64,000 bases of DNA from Streptomyces hyderabadensis (GCF_020404845.1 NZ_JAIOJZ010000001.1:423570-487569); one strand, 5' to 3'; positions 35,193 to 43,510 are shown, counted from the stretch's first letter. Translations and numbers: made by a program. The notes: generated from the sequence alone by a model not told the origin.

Positions 35193-36068
35193 ATGGGTGA
35201 CGTACTGGCCGGATTTCATGCCGCCTGGGAGTTCGAGTCCGACTCCGTGCTCATCCGCTACGAACGGGGGATTCGAACACCCAAGTTGTTCCAGGCCCTG
35301 GGGGAACGCCGGGTGCCCCTGGAGGCGATCGCCGGCGTGACGCTCACGCCCGGCAGACGGGGCACCGTCGTGCTGCGCGTCGAGCCGCGCGCGGGGGCCG
35401 ATCCGCTGATCGAGGCGGCGGCCGGGCAGCTGAAGGAGAGCGGCGACCCCTACCGGCTGGTGCTGCCCGCCGAGCGGGAGACGCTCGCGGAGTACTACGC
35501 CGACGAGCTGCGGGCCCTGCTGACCGAGTCCGGCAAGACCGAGCGCTACCTGGTCGCCCCGCCCGAGGCACCGTTGCACTTCAAGGCGTACGACGGGAAG
35601 GCGTCCTTCGACGGGACGGCGGTGTCCTTCCGGTGGTCCTGGACGGGCGCGTCGTCGGCGAAGTGGAAGGCCGGCGACCAGAGCTTCCCGGTCGCCGACC
35701 TGGGCGGGGTGGAGTGGCGCTCCCCCGAGATGTTCGAGGGGTACCTGCGGCTGCTGCCGCGCGACGCCGAGGCCGCGGCCGCGCCGGCCGCACCGGCCGT
35801 CCCGCAGGCCGACCAGGATCCGGCGGCGGTCGTGTTCGGGCTCGGGTACGGGCCGGTGCACGAGTCACTGCCGTTCGCCGCGGCGGTGCTGGCGGCGGTG
35901 CGGGAACGGAGCGCCTCGGCGCCCGTGCCGGTACCGGTGCCGGCACCCCGGCGGGACCCGGCCGACATCGCCGAGCGGATCCGGCACCTCGGGGAGCTGC
36001 ACCAGCAGGGGCTGGTGACGGACGAGGAGTTCTCCTCGAAGAAGGCGGAGTTGTTGGCGGAGCTCTAG
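35193..36068 (+). CDS. DUF4429 domain protein with C-terminal SHOCT motif
   Basis: The 291-aa cytosolic protein begins MGDVLAGFHAAWEFESDSVLIRYE (listed in parts: GDVLAGFHAAW, DSVLIRYERG), typical of DUF4429, with a duplicated beta-rich (PH-like) domain (about 1-95 and 125-205). It ends in a SHOCT helix, IAERIRHLGELHQQGLVTDE. TACGAT (35180-35185) ends 7 nt before ATG 35193, which favours this start over ATG 35184 and suggests leaderless translation. Function unknown; SHOCT segments mediate oligomerisation. Confidence 0.87.
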   Translation: MGDVLAGFHAAWEFESDSVLIRYERGIRTPKLFQALGERRVPLEAIAGVTLTPGRRGTVVLRVEPRAGADPLIEAAAGQLKESGDPYRLVLPAERETLAEYYADELRALLTESGKTERYLVAPPEAPLHFKAYDGKASFDGTAVSFRWSWTGASSAKWKAGDQSFPVADLGGVEWRSPEMFEGYLRLLPRDAEAAAAPAAPAVPQADQDPAAVVFGLGYGPVHESLPFAAAVLAAVRERSASAPVPVPVPAPRRDPADIAERIRHLGELHQQGLVTDEEFSSKKAELLAEL

Positions 36069-36100
36069 CGTCTGCCGGGCTTCTGTTCCGCTTCCGGGTG

Positions 36101-36174
36101 CGGTCCCGTGGTGGCCGGTCGCGCCCGCGCGGCGGAGCCGCACATCGATGCAGCCCCGCGCCCCTTCGGGGCGC
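36101..36174. repeat. REP-like Streptomyces intergenic element ending in a terminator hairpin
   Basis: The element GCGGAGCCGCACATCGATGC followed by AGCCCCGCGCCCCTTCGGGGCGC lies between the convergent DUF4429 and aldo/keto reductase genes. Its 3' part, GCGCCCCTTCGGGGCGC (36158-36174), is a 7-bp stem with a TTC loop and should act as a bidirectional terminator. I recall near-identical sequences recurring in streptomycete intergenic regions. Confidence 0.6.
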
Positions 36175-36178
36175 TTCC

Positions 36179-37192
36179 CTACTCCCGTCCGGCAGACGCG
36201 AACGTCATGTCCGCGTAGCGGTCGCCCGCGACCTTCTCCGCGATCGGCTCCAGCAGGGACAGCTCGTCGTCGGTCAGGACGATCCCCGTCGCCGCCGTGT
36301 TCTCCGCCACCCGCGTCGGCTTCCGGGTGCCCGGGATCGGGATCACCGGCAGGCCGTGGACCTCGGCCCGCTGCTGGACCCAGGCCAGGGCTATCTGGCC
36401 GAGGGTGGCGCCATGGGCCTCGGCGACCGTGCGGACCGGGGCGAGGAGCGCCGCGTTGGCCGCCGCGTTGTCGCCGGTGAAGCGGGGCTGCTGGTGGCGG
36501 AAGTCGTCGTCGGCCAGCCCGTCGGTACTGGTGACCGAGCCGGTGAGGAAGCCCCGGCCCAGCGGTGAGTAGGGCACCAGGGCGACGCCCAGCTCGGCGG
36601 CGGCCGGTACCACGCCCGCCTCGATGTCCCGGCTGAACAGCGACCACTCCGACTGGACGGCCGCGATCGGGTGGACGGCGTGCGCCGCCCGCAGCTCCCG
36701 GGCGGTGACCTCGCTCAGGCCGAGGTGCCTGACCTTGCCCTCCCGCACCAGCTCGGCCATGGCGCCGACGGTCTCCTCGATCGGCACGTTCACGTCGCGC
36801 CGGTGCATGTAGTAGAGGTCGATCACGTCGAGGTCGAGGCGCCGCAGGCTCGCCTCGACGGCCTCGCGGATGTACGGCGCGTCGTTGCGGATGATCCGCC
36901 TGGTCGGCTCGTCCGGGGGGATCGACAGCGCGAACTTGGTCGCGACGACGACGTCCTCGCGGTGGGCCTTGAAGAACGGCGCCAGGAACCGCTCGTTCTC
37001 GCCCGCGCCGTACGCGTCGGCCGTGTCGTACAGCGTGACGCCCAGCTCCAGCGCCCGTTCCAGGGTGGCCCGGGAGGCGTCGGCGTCGGCGGGGCCGTAG
37101 GCGAAGCTCATGCCCATGCAGCCCAGGCCCTGGACGCCCACCCGCGGGCCCGCGGTGCCGAGCCGCGCCGTCGGGATCCTGCTGTCGTTCAT
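36179..37192 (-). CDS. Aldo/keto reductase
   Basis: The 337-aa NADPH-dependent reductase has the AKR tetrad: Asp56 and Tyr61 (LYDTADAYGAGENE), Lys86 (VATKFAL) and His in DLYYMHRRD, plus the C-terminal IPIPGTRKPTRVAEN cofactor segment. It reduces aldehydes or ketones, possibly reactive electrophiles. Its ATG overlaps the stop of the merR gene by 4 nt (ATGA), so the two form a translationally coupled operon under the MerR-type promoter at 37694-37724. Confidence 0.94.
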   Translation of the reverse strand: MNDSRIPTARLGTAGPRVGVQGLGCMGMSFAYGPADADASRATLERALELGVTLYDTADAYGAGENERFLAPFFKAHREDVVVATKFALSIPPDEPTRRIIRNDAPYIREAVEASLRRLDLDVIDLYYMHRRDVNVPIEETVGAMAELVREGKVRHLGLSEVTARELRAAHAVHPIAAVQSEWSLFSRDIEAGVVPAAAELGVALVPYSPLGRGFLTGSVTSTDGLADDDFRHQQPRFTGDNAAANAALLAPVRTVAEAHGATLGQIALAWVQQRAEVHGLPVIPIPGTRKPTRVAENTAATGIVLTDDELSLLEPIAEKVAGDRYADMTFASAGRE

Positions 37193-37686
37193 CGGTTGCC
37201 CTCCTCTTCCCGGGTGCGTCCGGCGTCCCCGTAGAAGCTGATCTTCCGGTCGAGTACGGCGAGGGTGTCCCGCAGCTCGGCGATCCGCGCCAGCACGTCG
37301 TGGCGGGTGGCCTCCAGCAGTTCGCGCCGCTCGGGGTAGGTGCTCTCGCCCTCGCGCACCAGCTCCGCGTACCGGACCATGTCGGCGACCGGCATGCCGG
37401 TCAGGCGCAGTTTCCCGACCAGGTCGAGCCAGTCCAGGTCGCGGTTGCTGTAGCGGCGCTGGCCGGTGTGCGAGCGGTCGATGTGGGACATCAGCCCGAT
37501 CCGCTCGTACCAGCGCAGGGTGTGGGCCGTCAGGCCGGTGACGGCGACGACCTCGCTGATCGTGTAGCGGTCCTGCCCGTCGGGGCGCGGGTGGCGCGGG
37601 GGCGGGAAGGAGCAGATGTCCGTTCCGGTGGCTTCTGTGGTGGCGTTCGGCGCGAGGGTCCCGGCCGTGGTCTGCATCACCGTCAT
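37189..37686 (-). CDS. MerR family transcriptional regulator
   Basis: The 165-aa product has an extended N-terminus (1-38) and then the MerR winged helix-turn-helix YTISEVVAVTGLTAHTLRWYERIGLM, followed by RYSNRDLDWLDLVGKLRLTGMPV and a dimerisation coiled coil. It lacks a metal-binding Cys cluster, so it is of the aldehyde/electrophile- or small-ligand-responsive class. ATG 37686 lies 7 nt after TAGCGT, giving a leaderless autoregulated operon with the reductase gene. Confidence 0.93.
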   Translation of the reverse strand: MTVMQTTAGTLAPNATTEATGTDICSFPPPRHPRPDGQDRYTISEVVAVTGLTAHTLRWYERIGLMSHIDRSHTGQRRYSNRDLDWLDLVGKLRLTGMPVADMVRYAELVREGESTYPERRELLEATRHDVLARIAELRDTLAVLDRKISFYGDAGRTREEEGNR

Positions 37687-37693
37687 GACCTCA

Positions 37694-37724
37694 ACGCTAT
37701 GACCTTGGAGTGCACTCCAGGCAA
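37694..37724 (-). promoter_or_regulatory. MerR-type promoter with 19-bp spacer and operator palindrome
   Basis: On the minus strand TTGCCT (37724-37719) and TAGCGT (37699-37694) are 19 bp apart, the overlong spacer diagnostic of MerR-activated promoters. The spacer holds GGAGTGCACTCC, and on the plus strand CTTGGAGTGCACTCCAGG (37704-37721) closely matches the AdhR/NmlR-type consensus as I recall it. Transcription leads into merR and the aldo/keto reductase gene. Confidence 0.8.
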
Positions 37725-37783
37725 GCGCGTACGGCGGGAAATCCACAGGACACGCGCCCCGGCCCGTCATTAGCGTGCGGGGC

Positions 37784-38254
37784 ATGAGCCTCGTACGCCG
37801 TGCCGTGGCCGAAGACGCGCAGGAAGTGCTCCGTCTCCGCCAGGTGATGATCGATTCCATGGACCCGGACGCTCCCACCGACTGGCAGGCGGGTGCGCTG
37901 CCCGGCCTGCGGGCGGCGCTGGCCGATCCGGACGGGAGTTTCGCGGCGTTCGTGGTCGACCACCCGGAGCGGCCGGGCGCGCTCGCGGCGCTGGTGGTGG
38001 GGACGCTGGAGTACCGGATCGGCGGGCCCGGCCGCCCGGCGAGCGGCCTGCTCGGATACGTCTTCAGCGTCGCCACCGACCCGGACGCCCGGCGCCGCGG
38101 GTACGCGCGCGCGTGCATGGACGAGCTGCTGGAGTGGTTCCGCGAGCGGGGTGCCGGGCACGTCATGCTCACGGCCTCCCCCGACGCCGAGCCCCTGTAC
38201 GCGTCGATGGGCTTCACGCGCGACACCACCCCCTCGATGCGGCTGTACCTCTGA
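37784..38254 (+). CDS. GNAT family N-acetyltransferase
   Basis: The 156-aa protein begins MSLVRRAVAEDAQEVLRLRQ and has the acetyl-CoA loop VFSVATDPDARRRGYARACM (R-R-R-G-Y-A) and an AEPLYASMGF C-terminal motif. TAGCGT (37771-37776) ends 7 nt before ATG 37784, so the start is fixed there and translation is probably leaderless. It is divergent from merR, 97 bp away, and 19 bp before the serine hydrolase gene. Substrate unknown. Confidence 0.88.
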   Translation: MSLVRRAVAEDAQEVLRLRQVMIDSMDPDAPTDWQAGALPGLRAALADPDGSFAAFVVDHPERPGALAALVVGTLEYRIGGPGRPASGLLGYVFSVATDPDARRRGYARACMDELLEWFRERGAGHVMLTASPDAEPLYASMGFTRDTTPSMRLYL

Positions 38255-38273
38255 GCCGCTTAGGCTCGACGCC

Positions 38274-39101
38274 ATGTCCTTGAACAGCCTCGCGTCGATC
38301 GAGAACTGGCCGGTCCCCACCGCGGCGGCGGGCGTCGTACGGGCGGACGGCACGGCCCTCGGCACCCACGGCCCCGTCGCGCACCGCTTCCCGCTCGCCT
38401 CGGTCACCAAGCCGCTGGCGGCGTACGCGGCGCTCGTGGCCTACGAGGAGGGCGCGATCGAGCTGGACGAGCCCGCCGGGCCGCCCGGGGCGACGGTCCG
38501 CCACCTGCTCGCGCACACCTCGGGGCTGGCCTTCGACGAGCACCGGACGACCTCCGCGCCCGGGGAGCGCCGGCTGTACTCCAACGCCGGTTTCGAGCAG
38601 CTGGGCGACCACATCGCGAAGGCGGCGGACATGCCGTTCGCCGAGTACGCCCGGCAGGCGGTGCTGGAGCCGCTGGGCATGACGGCGACCTCGCTGGAGG
38701 GCTCCCCGGCGAAGGACGGCGTGTCCACGGTCGGGGACCTGCTCCGCTTCGCCGCCGAGGTGCAGGCGCCCCGGCTGCTGGACCCGCGCACGGTCGCCGA
38801 GGCGATGACGGTCCAGTACCCGGGCACCAAGGGCGTGCTGCCGGGCTACGGCCACCAGAACCCCAACGACTGGGGCCTCGGCTTCGAGATCCGGAACGGC
38901 AAGTCCCCGCACTGGACGGGGGCCTCGTCCTCGCCGCGCACCTTCGGCCACTTCGGCCAGTCCGGCACGTTCCTGTGGATCGACCCCGACGCCGGGCTCG
39001 CCTGCGTGGCCCTCACCGACCGGGCCTTCGGCCCCTGGGCGGTCGAGGTCTGGCCGCCCTTCACGGACGGGGTGCTCGCGGAGGTACGGAGCCGGTCCTA
39101 G
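38274..39101 (+). CDS. Serine hydrolase, beta-lactamase/penicillin-binding-protein fold
   Basis: The 275-aa protein has the class C triad motifs: Ser43-Val-Thr-Lys46, Tyr102-Ser-Asn104 and His226-Phe-Gly228. It has no signal peptide, so it is probably a cytosolic esterase/EstB-like enzyme rather than a secreted beta-lactamase. TAGGCT (38261-38266) lies 7 nt before ATG 38274, giving a leaderless start. Its stop overlaps that of the convergent pirin gene by 4 nt. Confidence 0.9.
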   Translation: MSLNSLASIENWPVPTAAAGVVRADGTALGTHGPVAHRFPLASVTKPLAAYAALVAYEEGAIELDEPAGPPGATVRHLLAHTSGLAFDEHRTTSAPGERRLYSNAGFEQLGDHIAKAADMPFAEYARQAVLEPLGMTATSLEGSPAKDGVSTVGDLLRFAAEVQAPRLLDPRTVAEAMTVQYPGTKGVLPGYGHQNPNDWGLGFEIRNGKSPHWTGASSSPRTFGHFGQSGTFLWIDPDAGLACVALTDRAFGPWAVEVWPPFTDGVLAEVRSRS

Positions 39102-39751
39102 GCCATCTCCCACATCAGCACCTCGGCCGGCGCCACGGCCACCGCGGCCATCCCCTCGGCGTCCGTGACGCGGGCCGCGTCGCCCGGGCCCAGTCGCTCA
39201 CCGTCCAGGTCCACCTCGCCCCGCACCACGTGCACGTACACGTGCGCCCCGTCCGGCACCGCCGTCCGCTCCCCGGCGGTCAGCCGGCGCACGTGCAGCA
39301 TCGCGCCGGCCTCCGGGACGGCGTACGGGGTGGAGTCGGCGATGCCGCGGACGATCTCGTAGGCGGGGTCGCCGCCGGGCTCGTGCGGGGCCAGCCACAT
39401 CTGGACGAAGGTGAGGGGGACGGCCGCGTCGTTGCGCTCGACGTGCCGGACGCCGCCCGCCGCGCTGAGGCGTTGCACGTCACCGGCGCGTACCACCGTC
39501 TCGTGGCCCGTGCTGTCGCGGTGGGTCAGCTCGCCCTGCACCACCCAGGTGACGATCTCGGTGTGGCTGTGCGGGTGCTCGTCGAAGCCCGCGCCGGGCG
39601 CGAGGCGCTCCTCGTTGCAGGCCAGCAGGGCACCGAAGCGCAGGTTGCCGGGGTCGTAGTGGGGGCCGAAGGAGAAGGCGTGGCGGGAGACGATGCCGGC
39701 CGCCTCGTCGCCCCCGGGGTAGCGCTCGTCCGCGCGCCGTACGTCCATCAC
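39098..39751 (-). CDS. Pirin family bicupin
   Basis: The 217-aa protein has the pirin metal-binding cupin pattern FGPHYDPGNLRFG, FDEHPHSHTEIVTWVVQGEL (His-rich) and a second cupin ending in AEVLMWEM. Pirins bind Fe2+ and act as quercetinases or redox cofactors. GTG 39751 is chosen as start because TACGGT (39764-39759, minus) ends exactly 7 nt before it; the next codon is ATG 39748. It is divergent from fasR, 105 bp away. Confidence 0.88.
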   Translation of the reverse strand: MMDVRRADERYPGGDEAAGIVSRHAFSFGPHYDPGNLRFGALLACNEERLAPGAGFDEHPHSHTEIVTWVVQGELTHRDSTGHETVVRAGDVQRLSAAGGVRHVERNDAAVPLTFVQMWLAPHEPGGDPAYEIVRGIADSTPYAVPEAGAMLHVRRLTAGERTAVPDGAHVYVHVVRGEVDLDGERLGPGDAARVTDAEGMAAVAVAPAEVLMWEMA

Positions 39752-39856
39752 GTGGTCCACCGTAGTCCCGGCCCGGAGCGGCCCGGAGCGCGGCCGAGGC
39801 CCGCAGAACCGCCCCGGCGGCACACCCGCCCGGCCCGATAAGGCAGTCTTGTCCCC

Positions 39857-41062
39857 GTGCCCGAACCCGAAACCGGCAAGCCCGACGCCCCCGCCCAGCC
39901 CGCCCACCCGCACACCGCGACCCTGAAGCGGCTGGAGCAGTCCTCCGGATCGCTCGCCGCGCAGGCCATCGCGCGCATGGACGAGACGCTGCCGTGGTAC
40001 CGGGCGATGCCACCGGAGAACCGTTCCTGGATCGGGCTGGTCGCCCAGGCCGGCATCGCCGCGTTCACCGAGTGGTTCCGGCGGCCGGACGCGCCCCAGG
40101 CCATCTCGACCGACGTCTTCGGCACCGCCCCGCGCGAGCTGACCCGGGCGATCACGCTGCGGCAGACCGTGGAGATGGTGCGGACCACCATCGAGGTGAT
40201 GGAGTCCGCCATCGACGAGGTCGCCGCGCCCGGCGACGAGTCGGTGCTGCGCGAGGCGCTGCTCGTGTACGCCCGGGAGATCGCCTTCGCGACCGCCCAG
40301 GTCTACGCGCAGGCCGCCGAGGCACGCGGTGCCTGGGACGCCCGCCTGGAGTCCCTGGTGGTGAACGCCGTGCTCAGCGGCGAGGCCGACGAGGGGGCCG
40401 TGTCACGGGCCGCCGCCCTCGGCTGGAACTCGCCGGAGCACGTCTGCGTCGTGCTGGGCACCGCGCCCGACGGGGACTCCGAGCTGACCGTGGAGGCCAT
40501 CCGGCGGGCCGCCCGGCACGCCAAGCTCCAGGTGCTGACCGGGGTGCTCGGGGACCGTCTGGTGGTGATCGCCGGGGGCCGCAACGACCCGCTGGCGGTG
40601 GCGAAGTCGCTGATCGGGCCGTTCGCGCAGGGGCCGGTCGTCGCCGGGCCCGTGGTGCCGGACCTGCTGGCCGCGACCCGGTCCGCACAGGCCGCCGCGG
40701 CCGGGCTCAAGGCGTGCACCGCCTGGCAGGACGCGCCGCGCCCGGTGCTCGCCGACGATCTGCTGCCGGAGCGCGCGATCGCCTCCGACCCGTCCGCTCG
40801 TGAGCAGCTGGTGGAGGAGATCTACAGACCACTGGAGGAGGCGGGGGCGGCACTCCTGGAGACGCTCAGTGTCTATCTCGAACAGGCGAGCAGTCTGGAG
40901 GGCGCCGCCCGGATGCTCTTCGTTCACCCGAACACCGTGCGCTACCGGCTCCGACGTGTGACTGACGTCACCGGATGGTCGCCCTCTGATGTACGGTCTG
41001 CGTTCACACTGCGGATCGCGCTGATCCTGGGGCGTCTGGCCGACGGAGATCCGCAACTCTAA
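39857..41062 (+). CDS. fasR: FasR, PucR-type activator of fatty acid biosynthesis
   Basis: The 401-aa protein has an N-terminal conserved region, a central GGDEF-like/PucR middle domain and a C-terminal HTH_30 motif LEGAARMLFVHPNTVRYRLRR (named by family; residues about 350-372). Its position directly upstream of fabD-fabH-acpP-fabF is that of FasR, shown in S. coelicolor to activate this operon. GTG 39857 has no Shine-Dalgarno; CAGTCT ends 7 nt upstream, a weak -10 match. Expected to bind the fabD promoter region. Confidence 0.93.
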   Translation: MPEPETGKPDAPAQPAHPHTATLKRLEQSSGSLAAQAIARMDETLPWYRAMPPENRSWIGLVAQAGIAAFTEWFRRPDAPQAISTDVFGTAPRELTRAITLRQTVEMVRTTIEVMESAIDEVAAPGDESVLREALLVYAREIAFATAQVYAQAAEARGAWDARLESLVVNAVLSGEADEGAVSRAAALGWNSPEHVCVVLGTAPDGDSELTVEAIRRAARHAKLQVLTGVLGDRLVVIAGGRNDPLAVAKSLIGPFAQGPVVAGPVVPDLLAATRSAQAAAAGLKACTAWQDAPRPVLADDLLPERAIASDPSAREQLVEEIYRPLEEAGAALLETLSVYLEQASSLEGAARMLFVHPNTVRYRLRRVTDVTGWSPSDVRSAFTLRIALILGRLADGDPQL

Positions 41063-41064
41063 GC

Positions 41065-41085
41065 TTTTGTGCAGGGTCCACAAAA
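41065..41085. promoter_or_regulatory. Inverted repeat between fasR and fabD, candidate FasR site or fasR terminator
   Basis: TTTTGTG (41065-41071) and CACAAAA (41079-41085) are perfect 7-bp inverted copies with a 7-nt spacer, 2 bp after the fasR stop and 67 bp before fabD. A-T-rich symmetrical DNA is rare here. It could be the FasR binding site in the fabD promoter or a fasR terminator; position allows both. Confidence 0.55.
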
Positions 41086-41151
41086 CCCGCTCCCGTTCTT
41101 CGTCCCTGTCCCCACGGGCGGTCGTGGCCGTCCTCAAGAGAGAGTGTGAGA

Positions 41152-42078
41152 GTGCTCGTACTCGTCGCTCCCGGCCAGGGCGCCCAGACGCCCGGCTTCC
41201 TGACTGACTGGCTCGCCCTTCCCGGCGCCGCGGACCGCGTCGCCGCGTGGTCCGACGCCATCCAGCTCGATCTCGCCCACTTCGGCACCAAGGCCGACGC
41301 GGACGAGATCCGTGACACGTCCGTGGCCCAGCCGCTGCTGGTCGCCGCCGGTCTCCTCTCCGCCGCGGCACTCGGTGACATCCCCGGGTTCGCGCCCGGC
41401 GCCGTCGCGGGCCACAGCGTCGGCGAGATCACCGCCGCCGCCTTCGCGGGCGTCCTCGACGACACCGCCGCGCTGACCCTCGTACGCAAGCGGGGCCTGG
41501 CCATGGCCGAGGCCGCCGCGGTGACCGAGACCGGCATGTCGGCGCTGCTCGGCGGCGACCCCGAGGTGAGCATCGCGCACCTGGAGAAGCTCGGCCTGAC
41601 CCCGGCGAACGTGAACGGCGCCGGCCAGATCGTGGCGGCCGGCACCATGGAGCAGCTGGCCGCGCTGAACGAGGACAAGCCCGAGGGCGTCCGCAAGGTC
41701 GTCCCGCTGAAGGTGGCCGGCGCCTTCCACACGCAGCACATGGCGCCCGCGGTGGACCGGCTCGCCGAGGCCGCGAAGGCGCTGACGCCGGCCGACCCGA
41801 AGGTGACGTACGTCTCCAACAAGGACGGGCGGAGCGTCGCCACCGGCGCCGAGGTGCTGGAGCGGCTGGTCGGCCAGGTCGCCAACCCGGTGCGCTGGGA
41901 CCTGTGCATGGAGACCTTCAAGGAGCTGGGCGTCACCGCGATCATCGAGGTGTGTCCGGGCGGCACGCTGACCGGGCTCGCCAAGCGGGCGCTGCCCGGC
42001 GTCAAGACGCTGGCCCTGAAGACCCCCGACAACCTCGACGCGGCCCGCGAGCTCGTCGCCGAGCACATCCAGGCCTGA
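41152..42078 (+). CDS. fabD: Malonyl-CoA:ACP transacylase (FabD)
   Basis: The 308-aa enzyme begins MLVLVAPGQGAQ. Catalytic residues are Ser89 in AGHSVGEIT and His193 in VAGAFHTQHM; the Q in PGQGAQ completes the oxyanion hole. It loads malonyl units onto ACP for fatty acid and some polyketide synthesis. GTG 41152 is chosen to match the known N-terminus; GTG 41146 (MRVLVLV) is in frame. GAGAGAG precedes it. First gene of fabD-fabH-acpP-fabF. Confidence 0.97.
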   Translation: MLVLVAPGQGAQTPGFLTDWLALPGAADRVAAWSDAIQLDLAHFGTKADADEIRDTSVAQPLLVAAGLLSAAALGDIPGFAPGAVAGHSVGEITAAAFAGVLDDTAALTLVRKRGLAMAEAAAVTETGMSALLGGDPEVSIAHLEKLGLTPANVNGAGQIVAAGTMEQLAALNEDKPEGVRKVVPLKVAGAFHTQHMAPAVDRLAEAAKALTPADPKVTYVSNKDGRSVATGAEVLERLVGQVANPVRWDLCMETFKELGVTAIIEVCPGGTLTGLAKRALPGVKTLALKTPDNLDAARELVAEHIQA

Positions 42079-42094
42079 CAAGGAGCGCGAGAGC

Positions 42095-43126
42095 ATGTCG
42101 AAGATCAAGCCCAGCAAGGGCGCCCCGTACGCGCGCATCCTCGGCGTCGGCGGATACCGTCCGACCCGGGTGGTGCCGAACGAGGTGATCCTCGAGAAGA
42201 TCGACTCGTCCGACGAGTGGATCCGCTCGCGCTCCGGCATCGAGACCCGGCACTGGGCCGGACCCGAGGAGACCGTCGCCGCGATGTCGGTGGAGGCCTC
42301 CGGCAAGGCCCTCGCGGACGCCGGGATCGACGCCTCGCAGATCGGTGCCGTGGTCGTCTCGACCGTGTCGCACTTCAGCCAGACCCCCGCCATCGCCACC
42401 GAGATCGCCGACCGGCTGGGCACGGACAAGGCCGCGGCCTTCGACATCTCGGCCGGCTGCGCGGGCTTCGGCTACGGCCTGACCCTGGCCAAGGGCATGG
42501 TCGTCGAGGGCTCGGCGGAGTACGTGCTGGTCATCGGCGTGGAGCGGCTGTCGGACCTGACCGACCTGGAGGACCGGGCCACGGCCTTCCTGTTCGGCGA
42601 CGGGGCCGGCGCGGTCGTGGTCGGCCCGTCCCAGGAGCCGGCCATCGGCCCGACGATCTGGGGCTCGGAGGGCGACAAGGCCGAAACGATCAAGCAGACG
42701 ATCCCCTGGGACCGCTTCCGGGTCGGCGACGTCTCCGAGCTGCCCCTCGACTCCGAGGGCAACGTCAAGTTCCCCGCGATCACCCAGGAGGGCCAGGCGG
42801 TCTTCCGCTGGGCCGTGTTCGAGATGGCGAAGGTCGCGCAGCAGGCGCTGGACGCCGCCGGGATCAGCCCGGACGACCTGGACGTCTTCATCCCGCACCA
42901 GGCCAACGTGCGGATCATCGACTCGATGGTGAAGACGCTGAAGCTGCCGGACCACGTCACGGTCGCCCGTGACATCCGCACCACCGGCAACACCTCGGCC
43001 GCCTCGATTCCGCTCGCGATGGAGCGGCTCCTGGCGACCGGCGACGCGAAGAGCGGCGACACCGCACTCGTCATCGGCTTCGGGGCGGGTCTCGTCTACG
43101 CCGCGACGGTCGTTACCCTCCCCTAG
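42095..43126 (+). CDS. fabH: 3-oxoacyl-ACP synthase III (FabH)
   Basis: The 343-aa condensing enzyme has the Cys-His-Asn triad: Cys122 (SAGCAGFGYG), His268 (IPHQANVRI) and Asn299 (TTGNTSAAS). It primes fatty acid synthesis from acetyl- or branched acyl-CoA and malonyl-ACP, setting the branched-chain profile of streptomycetes. AAGGAG precedes ATG by 10 nt, 16 bp after fabD. A hairpin (43130-43161) separates it from acpP. Confidence 0.98.
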   Translation: MSKIKPSKGAPYARILGVGGYRPTRVVPNEVILEKIDSSDEWIRSRSGIETRHWAGPEETVAAMSVEASGKALADAGIDASQIGAVVVSTVSHFSQTPAIATEIADRLGTDKAAAFDISAGCAGFGYGLTLAKGMVVEGSAEYVLVIGVERLSDLTDLEDRATAFLFGDGAGAVVVGPSQEPAIGPTIWGSEGDKAETIKQTIPWDRFRVGDVSELPLDSEGNVKFPAITQEGQAVFRWAVFEMAKVAQQALDAAGISPDDLDVFIPHQANVRIIDSMVKTLKLPDHVTVARDIRTTGNTSAASIPLAMERLLATGDAKSGDTALVIGFGAGLVYAATVVTLP

Positions 43127-43129
43127 GCA

Positions 43130-43161
43130 CTCCGTGCCGGATCACCCGGTCCGGGACGGAG
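43130..43161 (+). terminator. Hairpin between fabH and acpP
   Basis: CTCCGT (43130-43135) pairs with ACGGAG (43156-43161), and the inner GCCGGA/TCCGGG adds five of six pairs. It lies directly after the fabH stop and could be an attenuator or an mRNA-processing/stability element rather than a full terminator. Confidence 0.5.
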
Positions 43162-43228
43162 AGCAGCAACACCCGCCGCGACGCGGCGGACCGCCACACC
43201 CTCTGGACAACAACGAAGGAGCGCCACC

Positions 43229-43477
43229 ATGGCCGCCACTCAGAAAGAGATCGTCGACGGTCTCGCGGAGATCGTGAACGAGATCGCCGGCATCCCGGTT
43301 GAGGACGTCCAGCTGGACAAGTCCTTCACCGACGACCTGGACGTCGACTCGCTGTCCATGGTCGAGGTCGTCGTCGCCGCCGAAGAGCGCTTCGACGTCA
43401 AGATCCCGGACGACGACGTCAAGAACCTCAAGACCGTCGGCGACGCGACGCAGTACATCCTCGACCACCAGGCCTGA
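43229..43477 (+). CDS. acpP: Acyl carrier protein
   Basis: The 82-aa acidic ACP carries the phosphopantetheine site DLDVDSLSMVEVV with Ser41. AAGGAG precedes ATG by 7 nt, a strong ribosome binding site suiting its high expression. It shuttles acyl chains among FabD, FabH and FabF. It is flanked by hairpins at 43130-43161 and 43482-43510, which may give it a discrete stable transcript. Confidence 0.98.
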   Translation: MAATQKEIVDGLAEIVNEIAGIPVEDVQLDKSFTDDLDVDSLSMVEVVVAAEERFDVKIPDDDVKNLKTVGDATQYILDHQA

Positions 43478-43481
43478 TCCG

Positions 43482-43510
43482 CCGATACTCGGGCATACCC
43501 CGGGTATCGG
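43482..43510 (+). terminator. Hairpin between acpP and fabF
   Basis: CCGATACTCGGG (43482-43493) pairs with CCCGGGTATCGG (43499-43510) over 12 bp with one G-U pair and a 5-nt loop, starting 4 nt after the acpP stop. Probably a partial terminator that lowers fabF relative to acpP, or a 3'-end stabiliser of acpP mRNA. Confidence 0.7.
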
